This document shows positions 51,868-60,357 of a stretch of 64,000 bases of DNA, one piece after another. The notes beneath the pieces are model-generated. The model did not search any database. It had not been told where the DNA came from and saw nothing but the letters and a program-made list of their open reading frames with translations. A program made the translations under genes and the position numbers. Position 1 is the stretch's first letter; every line of letters starts with the position of its first letter. Source of the stretch: Kingella denitrificans ATCC 33394 (GTDB taxonomy: Bacteria > Pseudomonadota > Gammaproteobacteria > Burkholderiales > Neisseriaceae); assembly GCF_000190695.1 (NCBI RefSeq), contig NZ_GL870929.1:270853-334852 (forward strand). Direction: 5' to 3'.

Positions 51868-52812
51868 CTATCCGTCATGGCTTGCCCAGTAAACGCCGTT
51901 TTCGGGCAGGGGCGGCAGCGGATAATTTTGCGGCGCAACTTCCAGGATTTCGCGCCCGTGTCCCTGCGCCGCCCAGCGGTTCAGCAAGTCTTGTACATCG
52001 TCCGGACAGCGGGCGGCAATACCGAAGCTGCGCTCGGGCTGCCACGATTCGGGCGCGGAGGGGCTGTGTTCGTGTTCGTGCGGCGTGTTGCCGTAACTGC
52101 AACGCAGGCAGATGAAGCGGATGCTGCGCGTCCAGTCTTCGGCGAAGGTGTCGGTGTCCAACGACAGTTCGGATAATGCGGCAGCGTCGGCTTCTTCGGG
52201 GCAGCGGACGAATACGGCGTAGGTATCGTGCGGCGACTGCTGCCAGCGTTCCAGCGCGTTGAAGACGGACACTTCGCCGCCGAGTCCGTCCGGACGCGTG
52301 CCGGTGGGCGCCCCGTCGTGCAGGACAATGTCGCCAAAACGGTAGCCGCTTTCGGGCAGGGGGACGTTGGTAATTCGGGCGCGGCAGGGGTCTATCCGCC
52401 GCGCGTACACGCATTCGCCGTCTTCCCATGCGTTGAGCCGCAGCACGGCCGTGCCGAAATTGGCGCAGATTTCTTCTTCGCCTTCGGGTATTCCGATGCC
52501 GCAGGCTGCCCATAAGCGGCGCGCGGCGGGCCAGTCGTGCAGGGCGGTGGCGGCAATGGCGGCGTTCCAATGGGCGGCTTCGTCGAATTCGGCGGAACGT
52601 TCGATGGCGCGTTGGTTGGCTCGGAGCGATGTTGCCCAATCCCTGCGGTATTTGGCGGCCAGCCCGAGCATATAGTGGTATGCGCCGTATTCAGGGCAGG
52701 CTTTGGCGAGTTTGGCAAACAGTTCGGCGGCGGTTTTCAGGTTGCCCGAATCAAAGGCCTGATAGGCTTGTTTGTAGCGTTTTTTGAGCTGTCGGCGGGT
52801 TGGGAAAGGCAT
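51868..52812 (-). CDS. TPR-repeat protein of unknown function
   Basis: 314 residues. The first 110 residues are TPR-like helices ('AYQAFDSGNLKTAAELFAKL', 'YHYMLGLAAKYRRDW', 'EFDEAAHWNAAIAATALHDW'). The rest is a soluble domain of unknown type ('YRFGDIVLHDGAPTG', 'IRFICLRCSYGNTPHEHEHS') with a Cys/His cluster that could bind metal. Lies between the binding protein and the first permease of the siderophore importer. Confidence 0.65.
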   Translation of the reverse strand: MPFPTRRQLKKRYKQAYQAFDSGNLKTAAELFAKLAKACPEYGAYHYMLGLAAKYRRDWATSLRANQRAIERSAEFDEAAHWNAAIAATALHDWPAARRLWAACGIGIPEGEEEICANFGTAVLRLNAWEDGECVYARRIDPCRARITNVPLPESGYRFGDIVLHDGAPTGTRPDGLGGEVSVFNALERWQQSPHDTYAVFVRCPEEADAAALSELSLDTDTFAEDWTRSIRFICLRCSYGNTPHEHEHSPSAPESWQPERSFGIAARCPDDVQDLLNRWAAQGHGREILEVAPQNYPLPPLPENGVYWASHDG

Positions 52813-52990
52813 GGGTTCGGTTTCTGCGGTTTTATCGGTATAGGTTTTCGGTTTATGGGTAAAAGAGCAATAAGCTGGGAACGGCTTGGGTGCAGGCTGC
52901 TTTTTGTGCTGTCAGGCAGCCTGCATCTTTGCCGCTTTTTGCAGAGCCCTCAAATTCGGCTTCGCAGAAACCCCGTTTTCAGGCGCGGCA

Positions 52991-53650
52991 TCATTGCGAA
53001 GGCGGCGAACCCGCATATCCGTGCCGCAGCACATACAGCAAGTAAACGGTAAACAGCAAAGCCATCCAAAAAGACGGAATCAGCACGGGGTACAGCGCGG
53101 CGGCGGACGGGGAAACGGCCTTGATTATTCTGCCCAACAGCACGCCCGTCAGCGGGCCGAGCAGGGCAAAGGCGCGCGGGAACACGGTTTTTCCCGCCAC
53201 CACGGCAAACAGCCATACGCTGACCGCCAGCACGCCCGCCAGAAACAGTGCACCGAAAATGTTTTTAAACGACTGGTATTGCGCCAGCAAAACGCCCACG
53301 GCTTCCCGTTCCGCACCCGATAGCGAGGCGTGATACGCGGCGGCACGGGCAAAATAAAAATAGCTGCTGTGCATATAAATGCACACGGTGCTGAACAAAA
53401 ACACCAGCAGCAGGCACAGCCACGGCCGGCGCAGGCCTTTGTTGAGCACATACACGCCGCCCGACACCAAGGGGAAAAGGAACAGGGCAAACGTGGCCGC
53501 TTCCACACGCCACGGTGCGAGATGCGCCATATTCTGCCAGAAGCCGTCGTCGAACATGGTGCGGATGTCAATGGTCAAATCCGCCAGCCACACCAGCCAA
53601 ATGGCGGCGATGGCGGCATAGGCGGCCAGTTTGGTGTTTTTCTCGGACAT
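52991..53650 (-). CDS. Integral membrane protein of unknown function, 219 aa
   Basis: About six hydrophobic segments ('AAYAAIAAIWLVWLADLTI', 'TFALFLFPLVSGGVYVLN', 'LCLLLVFLFSTVCIYMHSS', and three in the C-terminal half). No conserved domain recognised. Placed between fetB and the TPR gene, in the same direction. Possibly co-transcribed with them, though a DUS pair lies on each side. Confidence 0.6.
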   Translation of the reverse strand: MSEKNTKLAAYAAIAAIWLVWLADLTIDIRTMFDDGFWQNMAHLAPWRVEAATFALFLFPLVSGGVYVLNKGLRRPWLCLLLVFLFSTVCIYMHSSYFYFARAAAYHASLSGAEREAVGVLLAQYQSFKNIFGALFLAGVLAVSVWLFAVVAGKTVFPRAFALLGPLTGVLLGRIIKAVSPSAAALYPVLIPSFWMALLFTVYLLYVLRHGYAGSPPSQ

Positions 53651-53731
53651 GGCGGTGCTCCGTTCGGGTGAAACAGAATCGGCAATGGATGGCGGATGAA
53701 ATAGGCAGCGTGGACGGCTTCAAAACAGTCT

Positions 53732-53769
53732 TGCAGGCTGCCTGAACGCGAAATCAAAAGCAGCCTGCA
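53732..53769 (-). terminator. DUS inverted pair after fetB
   Basis: 10-bp arms (53732-53741, 53760-53769), 17 bp past the fetB stop. The left arm is the dual-dialect 15-mer TGCAGGCTGCCTGAA. Confidence 0.6.
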
Positions 53770-53785
53770 CTTTGTTTCCGGCCTG

Positions 53786-54790
53786 TTATTTCGCTTTGGC
53801 CAGCGCTTCCGTTACCTGTTTCAATGCAGTCTGCAACTGGCGTGCGCCGCCGGCGGCCAGATAGGTGCCGCTGTCCAGATACACCACCTGTCCTTTTTTC
53901 CACGCGGTGGTTTCGGCCACCAGCGGGTTGTTCAGCACGTCTTTGGCGGCCTGGCCTTCTTCGCCGATGGCCGCGCTGCGGTCAAGCACGAACAGCCAGT
54001 CGGGGTTTTTCTCTTTCAGGTATTCGAACGATACGGGCATGCCGTGCGAGCCTTCCTTCATCTGCGCGTCCACGGGCGTGATGCCGATGCCTTGGTGAAT
54101 CCAGCCGCCCAGCCGCGAAGTGGGGCTTTGGGCGGAAAGTTTGCCCGCGTTCACGATAATCACCAAGCCCGTGCCTTTGCCCTGCGCGGCGGCTTTGGCG
54201 GCGGACAGTGCGGCGTCGATGTCGGCTTTCAGCTTGTCGGCTTCGGCCTGTTTGCCGAAGATTTGCGCGTAGGCGTCAATGCGCTCTTTCGCGCTGGCAA
54301 TCAGGTTTTTGGTGTCCGCCGTCATTTCAATCGTGGGGGCGATTTCATTGAGCTGGTGGATGGCTTTGTTGGTGCGGCTGCCAGTAATGATGAGCTGCGG
54401 TTTGAAGGTGTTGAGCGCTTCGTAGTTCGGCTCGAACAGCGTGCCGACGTGCTGTGCTTTTTCCACGGCGGGTTTCAGGTAGCCCAGGTTGGTGTCGTCC
54501 ACCGTCGCGCCCACGTTCACGCCCAATGCAGTGAGCGTGTCCAGCGCGCCAAAGTCGTACACGGCCACGCGCTCGGGATTTTTAGGCACGGGAAACTCGC
54601 CGCGCGCCGTCTGTACTTTGACCACTTCGCCTTGGATGTCGGTGTGCGGTTTCAGTGGCGTTTGGTCGGCCTGCGGTTTTTCGGCGGACGCGGCGGAGGC
54701 GGTTGCAGGCTGCTTTGCCTGTTCGCCGTTCGGGTTGCACGCGGTGAGCGCGGCCAGAATCAGCAGGACGGGGAGTTTGGTTTTTGTCAT
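53786..54790 (-). CDS. fetB: Siderophore-binding lipoprotein FetB
   Basis: 334 residues. Lipobox 'LAALTAC' (Cys18), Ala-rich linker with an uptake sequence, then a class III (FepB/BtuF-like) binding domain: 'PVPKNPERVAVYDFGALDTL', 'YEALNTFKPQLIITGSR', 'YLKEKNPDWLFVLDRSAAIG'. Close to FatB/CeuE/YclQ catechol-siderophore binders. It would accept ferric siderophore from the FetA or FepA-type receptors and hand it to the two permeases. Confidence 0.92.
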   Translation of the reverse strand: MTKTKLPVLLILAALTACNPNGEQAKQPATASAASAEKPQADQTPLKPHTDIQGEVVKVQTARGEFPVPKNPERVAVYDFGALDTLTALGVNVGATVDDTNLGYLKPAVEKAQHVGTLFEPNYEALNTFKPQLIITGSRTNKAIHQLNEIAPTIEMTADTKNLIASAKERIDAYAQIFGKQAEADKLKADIDAALSAAKAAAQGKGTGLVIIVNAGKLSAQSPTSRLGGWIHQGIGITPVDAQMKEGSHGMPVSFEYLKEKNPDWLFVLDRSAAIGEEGQAAKDVLNNPLVAETTAWKKGQVVYLDSGTYLAAGGARQLQTALKQVTEALAKAK

Positions 54791-54829
54791 GAGATTTTCT
54801 TTCTTGATTAAAGTTGAAGGGATAAGGGT

Positions 54830-55768
54830 TTACGGTTCGGCGGCCAGCGCGAGGGCTGTCTGAAACGATAGTTTCATGATGCTGCCGTGCGTTTCGGCGG
54901 GGTATTCTTCGTAAACAGCGGACACATTGGGCAGCGCGTCCAAGCGGGAAGCAAGGCGGCGCAGGCGTTCGGGGTCGGGCGGCGGCATTTTGCCCTGCAA
55001 TGCGCCGGGCAGCGCGCCGCCGCTTTTGTGCAGCCAGATTTTCCGCGTGCCGTGTCCGAGTCGGGCATCCAATCCGTCCGCATCGGGCAGGCCGCTGCCG
55101 TCGCGCAGCCACAGGGACGGGTCGGCGGCGACATAGCGGTTAAACGACTGCGGCGCGTGCAGGAAGGCATACAGCACAAACAGCCCGCCGTAGGAATGCC
55201 CCCACAACGTCTGCCGCTGCGTATCCAGCATCGGCGCGGCTTCGGCGGCCAGCGGGCGGATTTTGCCGGTGAGCAGCCTGAAAAAGCCCAACGCGCCGCC
55301 GTTGCAGAGCGCGGGGTCAATCGGGTCGTGCAGGCAGGTTTGGCCGGACACGGGTGGGGTGTAGTCCCACGCGCGTTGGGCGCGGTCGATGCGCAGGCTG
55401 CTGTCGGGCGCGACCAGCACGAGGACGACGGGATTTTTCCGCAAACGGGCAAAGGCCGCGTCGTCCAAAAACGCAACGGCGGCGTTGCCGTCCAAGGCGT
55501 ACAGCACGGGGAAGCCGCCTTCGGGTGCAGGCTGCTGCGGTATGCCGATATAGACGCGGTAACGCCGTCTGCCGTCTTCGGAAAGCAGCCTGCGTGTTAC
55601 AAAACGGTAGCCGCTGTCGGGTTTGTCCAGCGCGGACAAATCGGCCTGCTGAGGCTGGTTGCCGCGCGGTGCGGGTGCGGTAGGGGCAGCGTTGTCGGCC
55701 GATGCGCAGGCGGGCAGGCCGAACAGCAGGGTAAGGAACAGGGTTCGGATTAGGGGTGCAGGCTGCAT
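54830..55768 (-). CDS. Periplasmic siderophore esterase, IroE/PfeE-like
   Basis: 312 residues, alpha/beta hydrolase with nucleophile motif 'GHSYGGLF', the 'ADPSLW' segment and a C-terminal His in 'ETHGSIM'. Signal 'FLTLLFGLPAC' may be a lipobox. The family hydrolyses catecholate triesters such as enterobactin in the periplasm to release iron. It lies 5 bp after the FepA-type receptor gene. The start codon falls inside an uptake-like sequence, so the first five residues ('MQPAP') are DUS-encoded. Confidence 0.85.
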   Translation of the reverse strand: MQPAPLIRTLFLTLLFGLPACASADNAAPTAPAPRGNQPQQADLSALDKPDSGYRFVTRRLLSEDGRRRYRVYIGIPQQPAPEGGFPVLYALDGNAAVAFLDDAAFARLRKNPVVLVLVAPDSSLRIDRAQRAWDYTPPVSGQTCLHDPIDPALCNGGALGFFRLLTGKIRPLAAEAAPMLDTQRQTLWGHSYGGLFVLYAFLHAPQSFNRYVAADPSLWLRDGSGLPDADGLDARLGHGTRKIWLHKSGGALPGALQGKMPPPDPERLRRLASRLDALPNVSAVYEEYPAETHGSIMKLSFQTALALAAEP

Positions 55769-55773
55769 TTTTA

Positions 55774-57951
55774 TCAGAAGGAGACTTTCAGGCTGCCGTA
55801 AAACGCGCGGCCGTGTTCGTTGTAAACGTTCGCGCCCCTGCCGGAGCGGTAGATTTGTTTGTCAAACAGGTTGCTGATGCCCAAGCGCACATTGACGCGG
55901 CTGTTCCAGTTGTAGCCCGCGTTGATGCCCCACAGGCCGTAGCTGCCCAGTTGGGTGGAATCCAGCCCGTCTTCAACCGGCCGTTCGTGGCGGACGATGA
56001 CCACGCCGCGCGGCTTGGTGCGGCCGTAGTGCGTGAAGGTCAGGTTGGCGTCCCATTTTTCGTTCGGCGTCCAGTTCAGGGTGCTGTTGAGCGTGTATTT
56101 CGGAATCAGCGACAACGGGTTGCCGTCCGCGTCTTCCGATTTCTGCATATAGGTGAAATTGTTGCTCCATTTCAGCGTGCGGTGCAGCGGAACGGTGATG
56201 TTGCCCTCGAAGCCGGACACGGTGGCGGTGGGGCTGTTTTCCCATTGCAGGACGTTGGTGTTGGGCGCGACGGTGCCGATGAGCGTGCGGCCGATGATAA
56301 TTTTGTTGCGGTAGGCGTTGTGGAAATACGCCATGCTGGCCGACCAGCCGTCTTTCGCAAATTCAAAGCCCAGCTCTTTGTTGAGTGCGGTTTCGGGTTT
56401 CAGATTGGTGTTGCCTAAATAATAGCACGAGCCGGTGGTGGGGAAGCCGGGCACAATCGGGCAGCCTTTGCCGCGCGTGGCAATCAGGTAGCTCGGGTGC
56501 GTCTGGTACAGGCTGGGGGCTTTGTAGGCGCGCGCGATGCCGCCCTTGATGCGCCAGTTCGCGCCGATGCCCTGCTCGAAGTTCAGGCCGCCGCTCACGT
56601 TGCCGCCGGAAATGCTGCTGTGGTCGTAACGCAGGAAGGGAATCAGGTGGGTTTGCTCCCGCGCCGTCCAGTGGTCTTCGGCAAAGACCGCCCAGCGGTT
56701 TTCCGCCATGTGGCTGTCGTCCGTCCTGCGGCCGGGTATCGGGTTACCCGTGCCGCGCCCGGTGTAGCTCATGGTGTAAGGGTCGTCCAGCGAGCTGCGC
56801 CCCAGTTCCGCACCTGCGGTCAGGACATGGCTGCCCGCCGCGTTGAACGGAATGTGGAATTCGGTGCTCAGGCGCGTGTTTTTCAGGCGGCTGTCGGTGA
56901 ATTGGTCGCTGCTGTAGCTGCCTTCGGGCCCACCCGCCATGTTGTCGGGGAAGCGGCTGTTTTTGGTTTCGTCATAACTGAGCCAGGTTTTGTTCTCACC
57001 CCAGCCGAAGGTGCCGTTGTAGGTCAGCGAATAGGCGCGGCGATACAGGCGCGAGGTTTCTTCCACGCCGTTACGCAGCAGTTGCGCCGTAATGCCGGTA
57101 TTGTTGCTGTTGAGCGTGTCGCCGTTGTAAATATTGCCCTGACGGCTGAAACTGCCGTCCAGCGTTAGGCTGTGTTCGGGCGAAATGCTCCAGTGCAGCC
57201 TGCCTGCAATGTCGCGGTTGCGCACGCCTTCCACGCCTGCGGCCAAACCCCTGCCGTCCACACCGGCGTTGATGTCGTTGGCATCGGCTTCGGTTTTATT
57301 GATGTTGCCGTAGAGGCGGAAAGAAAGCCTGTCTTTGACAATCGGGCCGCTCAAAACGAATCCGATGCGCTGCGTTGCGCCTTCGCGGCTGTCTTGCGGC
57401 TGGTTGGTGTAGTAGGTGACCGAACCGCTGAAATCGTTGGTGATTTTTTTGGTAACGATATTGACCACGCCGCCCATTGCGCCCGAGCCGTAACGCGCCG
57501 CCGCCGGGCCGCGGATGACGCTGATGCTTTCCACCGCTTCCACGGGTACCCAGTTGCTGTCGCCGCGCGTGTTGCGTTCGCCGCGCATGCCCATGCGTTC
57601 CGCATTGCGCGAGGTAACGGGTTTGCCGTCAATCAGAATCAGCGTGTTTTCGGGGCCCATGCCGCGGATGTCGATTTGCCGCTTGTTGCCGCGCTGGCCG
57701 GTAGCGGCATTGCCGGTCAGGTTCACGCCAGGCATGGTGCGGATGAGCTCGGACAAATCGTTGGCGGCGGGGCGTTTTTCAATATCCGCGCGGTTGATGC
57801 GCGACACGCCAAGCTGCTGCTGCAATTTGCGTTCGGCGGTCACGTAAACGGTTTCCAGTTCTTCGGAAGAAGGCGCTGTGCCGTCTGCCTGAGCATGCAG
57901 GCTGCATAGCGCAAGGGGGATGAGCGATAGTTTGAATATTTTAGGCGGCAT
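55774..57951 (-). CDS. fepA: Catecholate siderophore TonB-dependent receptor, FepA/PfeA family
   Basis: 725 residues. Signal peptide ('LSLIPLALCSLHAQA'), a TonB-box-like 'ELETVYVTAERK', then a plug ending about residue 170 ('LSELIRTMPGVNLTG', 'RGMGPENTLILIDGKPV', 'RGDSNWVPVEAVESISVIRG', 'AAARYGSGAMGGVVNIVTKK') and a 22-strand barrel ending in Phe ('YGSLKVSF'). The plug is that of enterobactin receptors (FepA, PfeA, BfeA). The adjacent esterase supports a catecholate ligand. Confidence 0.93.
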   Translation of the reverse strand: MPPKIFKLSLIPLALCSLHAQADGTAPSSEELETVYVTAERKLQQQLGVSRINRADIEKRPAANDLSELIRTMPGVNLTGNAATGQRGNKRQIDIRGMGPENTLILIDGKPVTSRNAERMGMRGERNTRGDSNWVPVEAVESISVIRGPAAARYGSGAMGGVVNIVTKKITNDFSGSVTYYTNQPQDSREGATQRIGFVLSGPIVKDRLSFRLYGNINKTEADANDINAGVDGRGLAAGVEGVRNRDIAGRLHWSISPEHSLTLDGSFSRQGNIYNGDTLNSNNTGITAQLLRNGVEETSRLYRRAYSLTYNGTFGWGENKTWLSYDETKNSRFPDNMAGGPEGSYSSDQFTDSRLKNTRLSTEFHIPFNAAGSHVLTAGAELGRSSLDDPYTMSYTGRGTGNPIPGRRTDDSHMAENRWAVFAEDHWTAREQTHLIPFLRYDHSSISGGNVSGGLNFEQGIGANWRIKGGIARAYKAPSLYQTHPSYLIATRGKGCPIVPGFPTTGSCYYLGNTNLKPETALNKELGFEFAKDGWSASMAYFHNAYRNKIIIGRTLIGTVAPNTNVLQWENSPTATVSGFEGNITVPLHRTLKWSNNFTYMQKSEDADGNPLSLIPKYTLNSTLNWTPNEKWDANLTFTHYGRTKPRGVVIVRHERPVEDGLDSTQLGSYGLWGINAGYNWNSRVNVRLGISNLFDKQIYRSGRGANVYNEHGRAFYGSLKVSF

Positions 57952-57997
57952 ATCGATTTCCTAATTTCTGTGTGTGTTCAGGCAGCCTGCACTTCGT

Positions 57998-60082
57998 TTA
58001 GAACGTGTAGTTCATCGAGAAGCGGTATTGGCGGCCTTCGCCTGGGAATTGTCCGCGTTGGGCGTGGGGGTAATACAGCTTGTTCGTCAGATTGTCGATG
58101 CCGAAGTTCACGTTCATTTTGTCGTTACGCAGCGGTTTCCAGTTGAGCGAAACATCGGTCACGCCGTAGCCTGCTTTGCCAGTGGCCGGAGTGGGCACGA
58201 TACCGCCGTTGACAACGAAATAGTTATCCGCCGCTTTCACACGTTCCACTTGGCGGTGCTGGATGCCGATTTCGAGATTGGGGTTCTCAAAGCGGTAGGC
58301 GAGCGATGCCGTCCATGTGCGGCCGATGGCAGATGCGTATTCGGGATTGGAGCTCAGGTTGTCGCCGTAAAAACGGGGTTTCGCATGCGCCACGCCCAAG
58401 CGTGCGGTGAAGCCGCCTTGACGGTAGCCCACCGACAATTCGTAGCCTCGGTTTTTAATGCGGCCGGCGTTGATGATTTCCTGATAGCAGTTCGCAGAAG
58501 GACCGGTGCTTGGGCAGATGTGGTTGTTGCGGCCGTTGCTCGTGCCCAGCGCGTTGCTGATGTTTTGCCAGAAATAGCTGCCTTCCACGTTAAATCCGTT
58601 GCGCTCGAAGTTGAAGCCGATTTCGGTATTGCGCGCGCGTTCGGCTTTGGTATGGTCGCCAATCGACACAATGCCCCGTGCGCCGTGCGACATGATGGCA
58701 TCCTGCATGCGCGGACTGCGGGTGGCATAGTTATGCAGCGCGCGGAAGCTCAATTCCGGTGTGGCTTGGTAAATCACGTTCAAGCTCGGATTCACTGCGC
58801 CGCTGCTGCGTGTTTTGCCGTCCATCGCTTTGAAGCGGAAATGGTCGTAGCGCAGGCCGCCGGTCAAGGTGATTTTATCGCCGATATTGGCAATGGCTTC
58901 GGTATAAATGCCAATATCCTGTTTGGTTTGATAACCGATAGGCGCGCGCCATTGTTGGAACAGTTGGTTCGGACGGATTTTCTGATGGCGGTAGTTCAGG
59001 CCGTATTTCAACAAAATATTGTCGGTAATCTGGCTGTCCAAATTAATATTCGCGCCGGTGGTGATGATTTTGGTGTTGGTCGGACCCGTGTTGCGCGTTC
59101 CGCCGGCATAGCCGTTGCCTGAATCATCGGCAGACCAGCGGTTGTGCACCAAGCGGTACACATTGGCATTGGCCGATTGGACGAAGCCCAGATTTTTCCC
59201 CGTCCATTCCAAATTGGTGTTGTCCACGCTCATTTTGCGTGCCGCCGGTGCTTGACGCGCCAGAGTCAAACGTCCGCCGCCGGATTCCGGCAGGAATTCT
59301 TCGCGCACCAGACGGTCGCCTTTATGTTGTTGGTGCAAATGGCTCAATGTGATGCGGTGGTCGTCGAAAGTCGCGCCGATTTTGGCCAGATAGCTGGCTT
59401 TGTTCAATGCGCTGTACGGCACGGTTCTTGCGCCGTCCAACGGATTGCGGTAGCCGCTGCCGCCTTTGTAGGCATGGTCTTTGGTATAGCTTCCGGCCAA
59501 CAGGTAATCAAACTGACCCGCTTTGCCAAACAGCGACAGGCCGAGGTTGTGGCCGTCATTGGTCGTGTAGCCGGCGTTCACTTTGGCACCGAAATTCGGA
59601 TTGCTGCTGTTTTTCAACAAATCGGCGGCATCCAGTGTTTTGGCGATAATCGCGCCATTGGTCTGCCCGATACCGGCTGATGCGCTGCCCGCGCCTTTTT
59701 GCACAGCGACGATTTTCACCATGGACGGGTCGAGCATATGGCGGCCTTGGTGGTAGTGGATTTGGCTGTCTGTGTAGGCATTGTCCACTTTCACGTCGAT
59801 CGAGTTTTGCCCCATGCCGCGGATATACAGGAACGAAGACGTGCCGTTACCGCCACCGAAGCTGATGGACGATTCCTGTTTCAGCACATCGCGCAGTTTG
59901 GTATTGGCCGTTTCGTCCATTTTACGGGCGGTGACACGGCGGGTGGTCGAATCGCCACGCACATAAACGCGCTGCAACTCTTGGGATTCCTGCGGCTGCG
60001 GCGCGTTTTCTGCATGTGCCATGGCGCTGGCCAATGAAAAAGCAATGATGCTCAATGCGAAACTGGGTTGTTTGATGTGCAT
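57998..60082 (-). CDS. fetA: TonB-dependent receptor FetA (FrpB)
   Basis: 694 residues from 'MHIKQPSFAL', behind a GGAGAG ribosome site. Sec signal ends 'ASAMAHA'. Near-identical motifs to Neisseria FetA occur in the plug ('SISFGGGNGTSSFLYIRGMG', 'VQKGAGSASAGIG') and barrel ('EERARNTEIGFNFE'-type text), ending in Phe. FetA binds ferric enterobactin-like xenosiderophores. It is followed by the FepA-type receptor, so two related receptors are in one gene set. Thirteen upstream codons are excluded. Confidence 0.95.
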   Translation of the reverse strand: MHIKQPSFALSIIAFSLASAMAHAENAPQPQESQELQRVYVRGDSTTRRVTARKMDETANTKLRDVLKQESSISFGGGNGTSSFLYIRGMGQNSIDVKVDNAYTDSQIHYHQGRHMLDPSMVKIVAVQKGAGSASAGIGQTNGAIIAKTLDAADLLKNSSNPNFGAKVNAGYTTNDGHNLGLSLFGKAGQFDYLLAGSYTKDHAYKGGSGYRNPLDGARTVPYSALNKASYLAKIGATFDDHRITLSHLHQQHKGDRLVREEFLPESGGGRLTLARQAPAARKMSVDNTNLEWTGKNLGFVQSANANVYRLVHNRWSADDSGNGYAGGTRNTGPTNTKIITTGANINLDSQITDNILLKYGLNYRHQKIRPNQLFQQWRAPIGYQTKQDIGIYTEAIANIGDKITLTGGLRYDHFRFKAMDGKTRSSGAVNPSLNVIYQATPELSFRALHNYATRSPRMQDAIMSHGARGIVSIGDHTKAERARNTEIGFNFERNGFNVEGSYFWQNISNALGTSNGRNNHICPSTGPSANCYQEIINAGRIKNRGYELSVGYRQGGFTARLGVAHAKPRFYGDNLSSNPEYASAIGRTWTASLAYRFENPNLEIGIQHRQVERVKAADNYFVVNGGIVPTPATGKAGYGVTDVSLNWKPLRNDKMNVNFGIDNLTNKLYYPHAQRGQFPGEGRQYRFSMNYTF

Positions 60083-60112
60083 AAAATCTCTCCAATAAAC
60101 ATAAATAAAAAC

Positions 60113-60134
60113 GGTTATCATTGATAATTATTTC
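60113..60134. promoter_or_regulatory. Fur-box-like site upstream of fetA
   Basis: GGTTATCATTGATAATTATTTC, reading minus strand AATAATTATCAATGATAA, closely resembles the Fur consensus GATAATGATAATCATTATC. Located about 30 bp before the fetA start, it would place the receptors under iron repression. Confidence 0.6.
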
Positions 60135-60264
60135 AGAAATTAACATTTGTTGTCTAGTGTAAAATCTCTTACTTTCATAAATATATAATTTTTATAAATA
60201 TTTATGATGGCCGTTTTATCTGTTTATTGGGTTTGTAAAGTGCAGGCTGCTTTTTAAAGGCGCA

Positions 60265-60324
60265 AAAAAATGCGCGAACCGAAATCCGCGCACGTTTAAA
60301 TGGCCCAAAAGCAGGCTGCACTTT
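60265..60324 (-). repeat. Shared 60-bp terminator repeat A, copy 2 (after the TSUP gene)
   Basis: Matches 40492-40551 at 57 of 60 positions, with the same TGCGCG hairpin and T-run. The DUS inside it has one changed base (GCAGGCTGCA). Confidence 0.8.
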
Positions 60325-60355
60325 GAATTTGCCGAAAGTGCAGGCTGCTTTTGGG
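60304..60355 (-). terminator. Imperfect DUS hairpin after the TSUP gene
   Basis: Arms of about 20 bp (60304-60324, 60336-60355) with one mismatch, starting 3 bp past the stop codon. It runs straight into repeat A, giving two hairpins in series. Confidence 0.65.
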
Positions 60356-60357
60356 CA

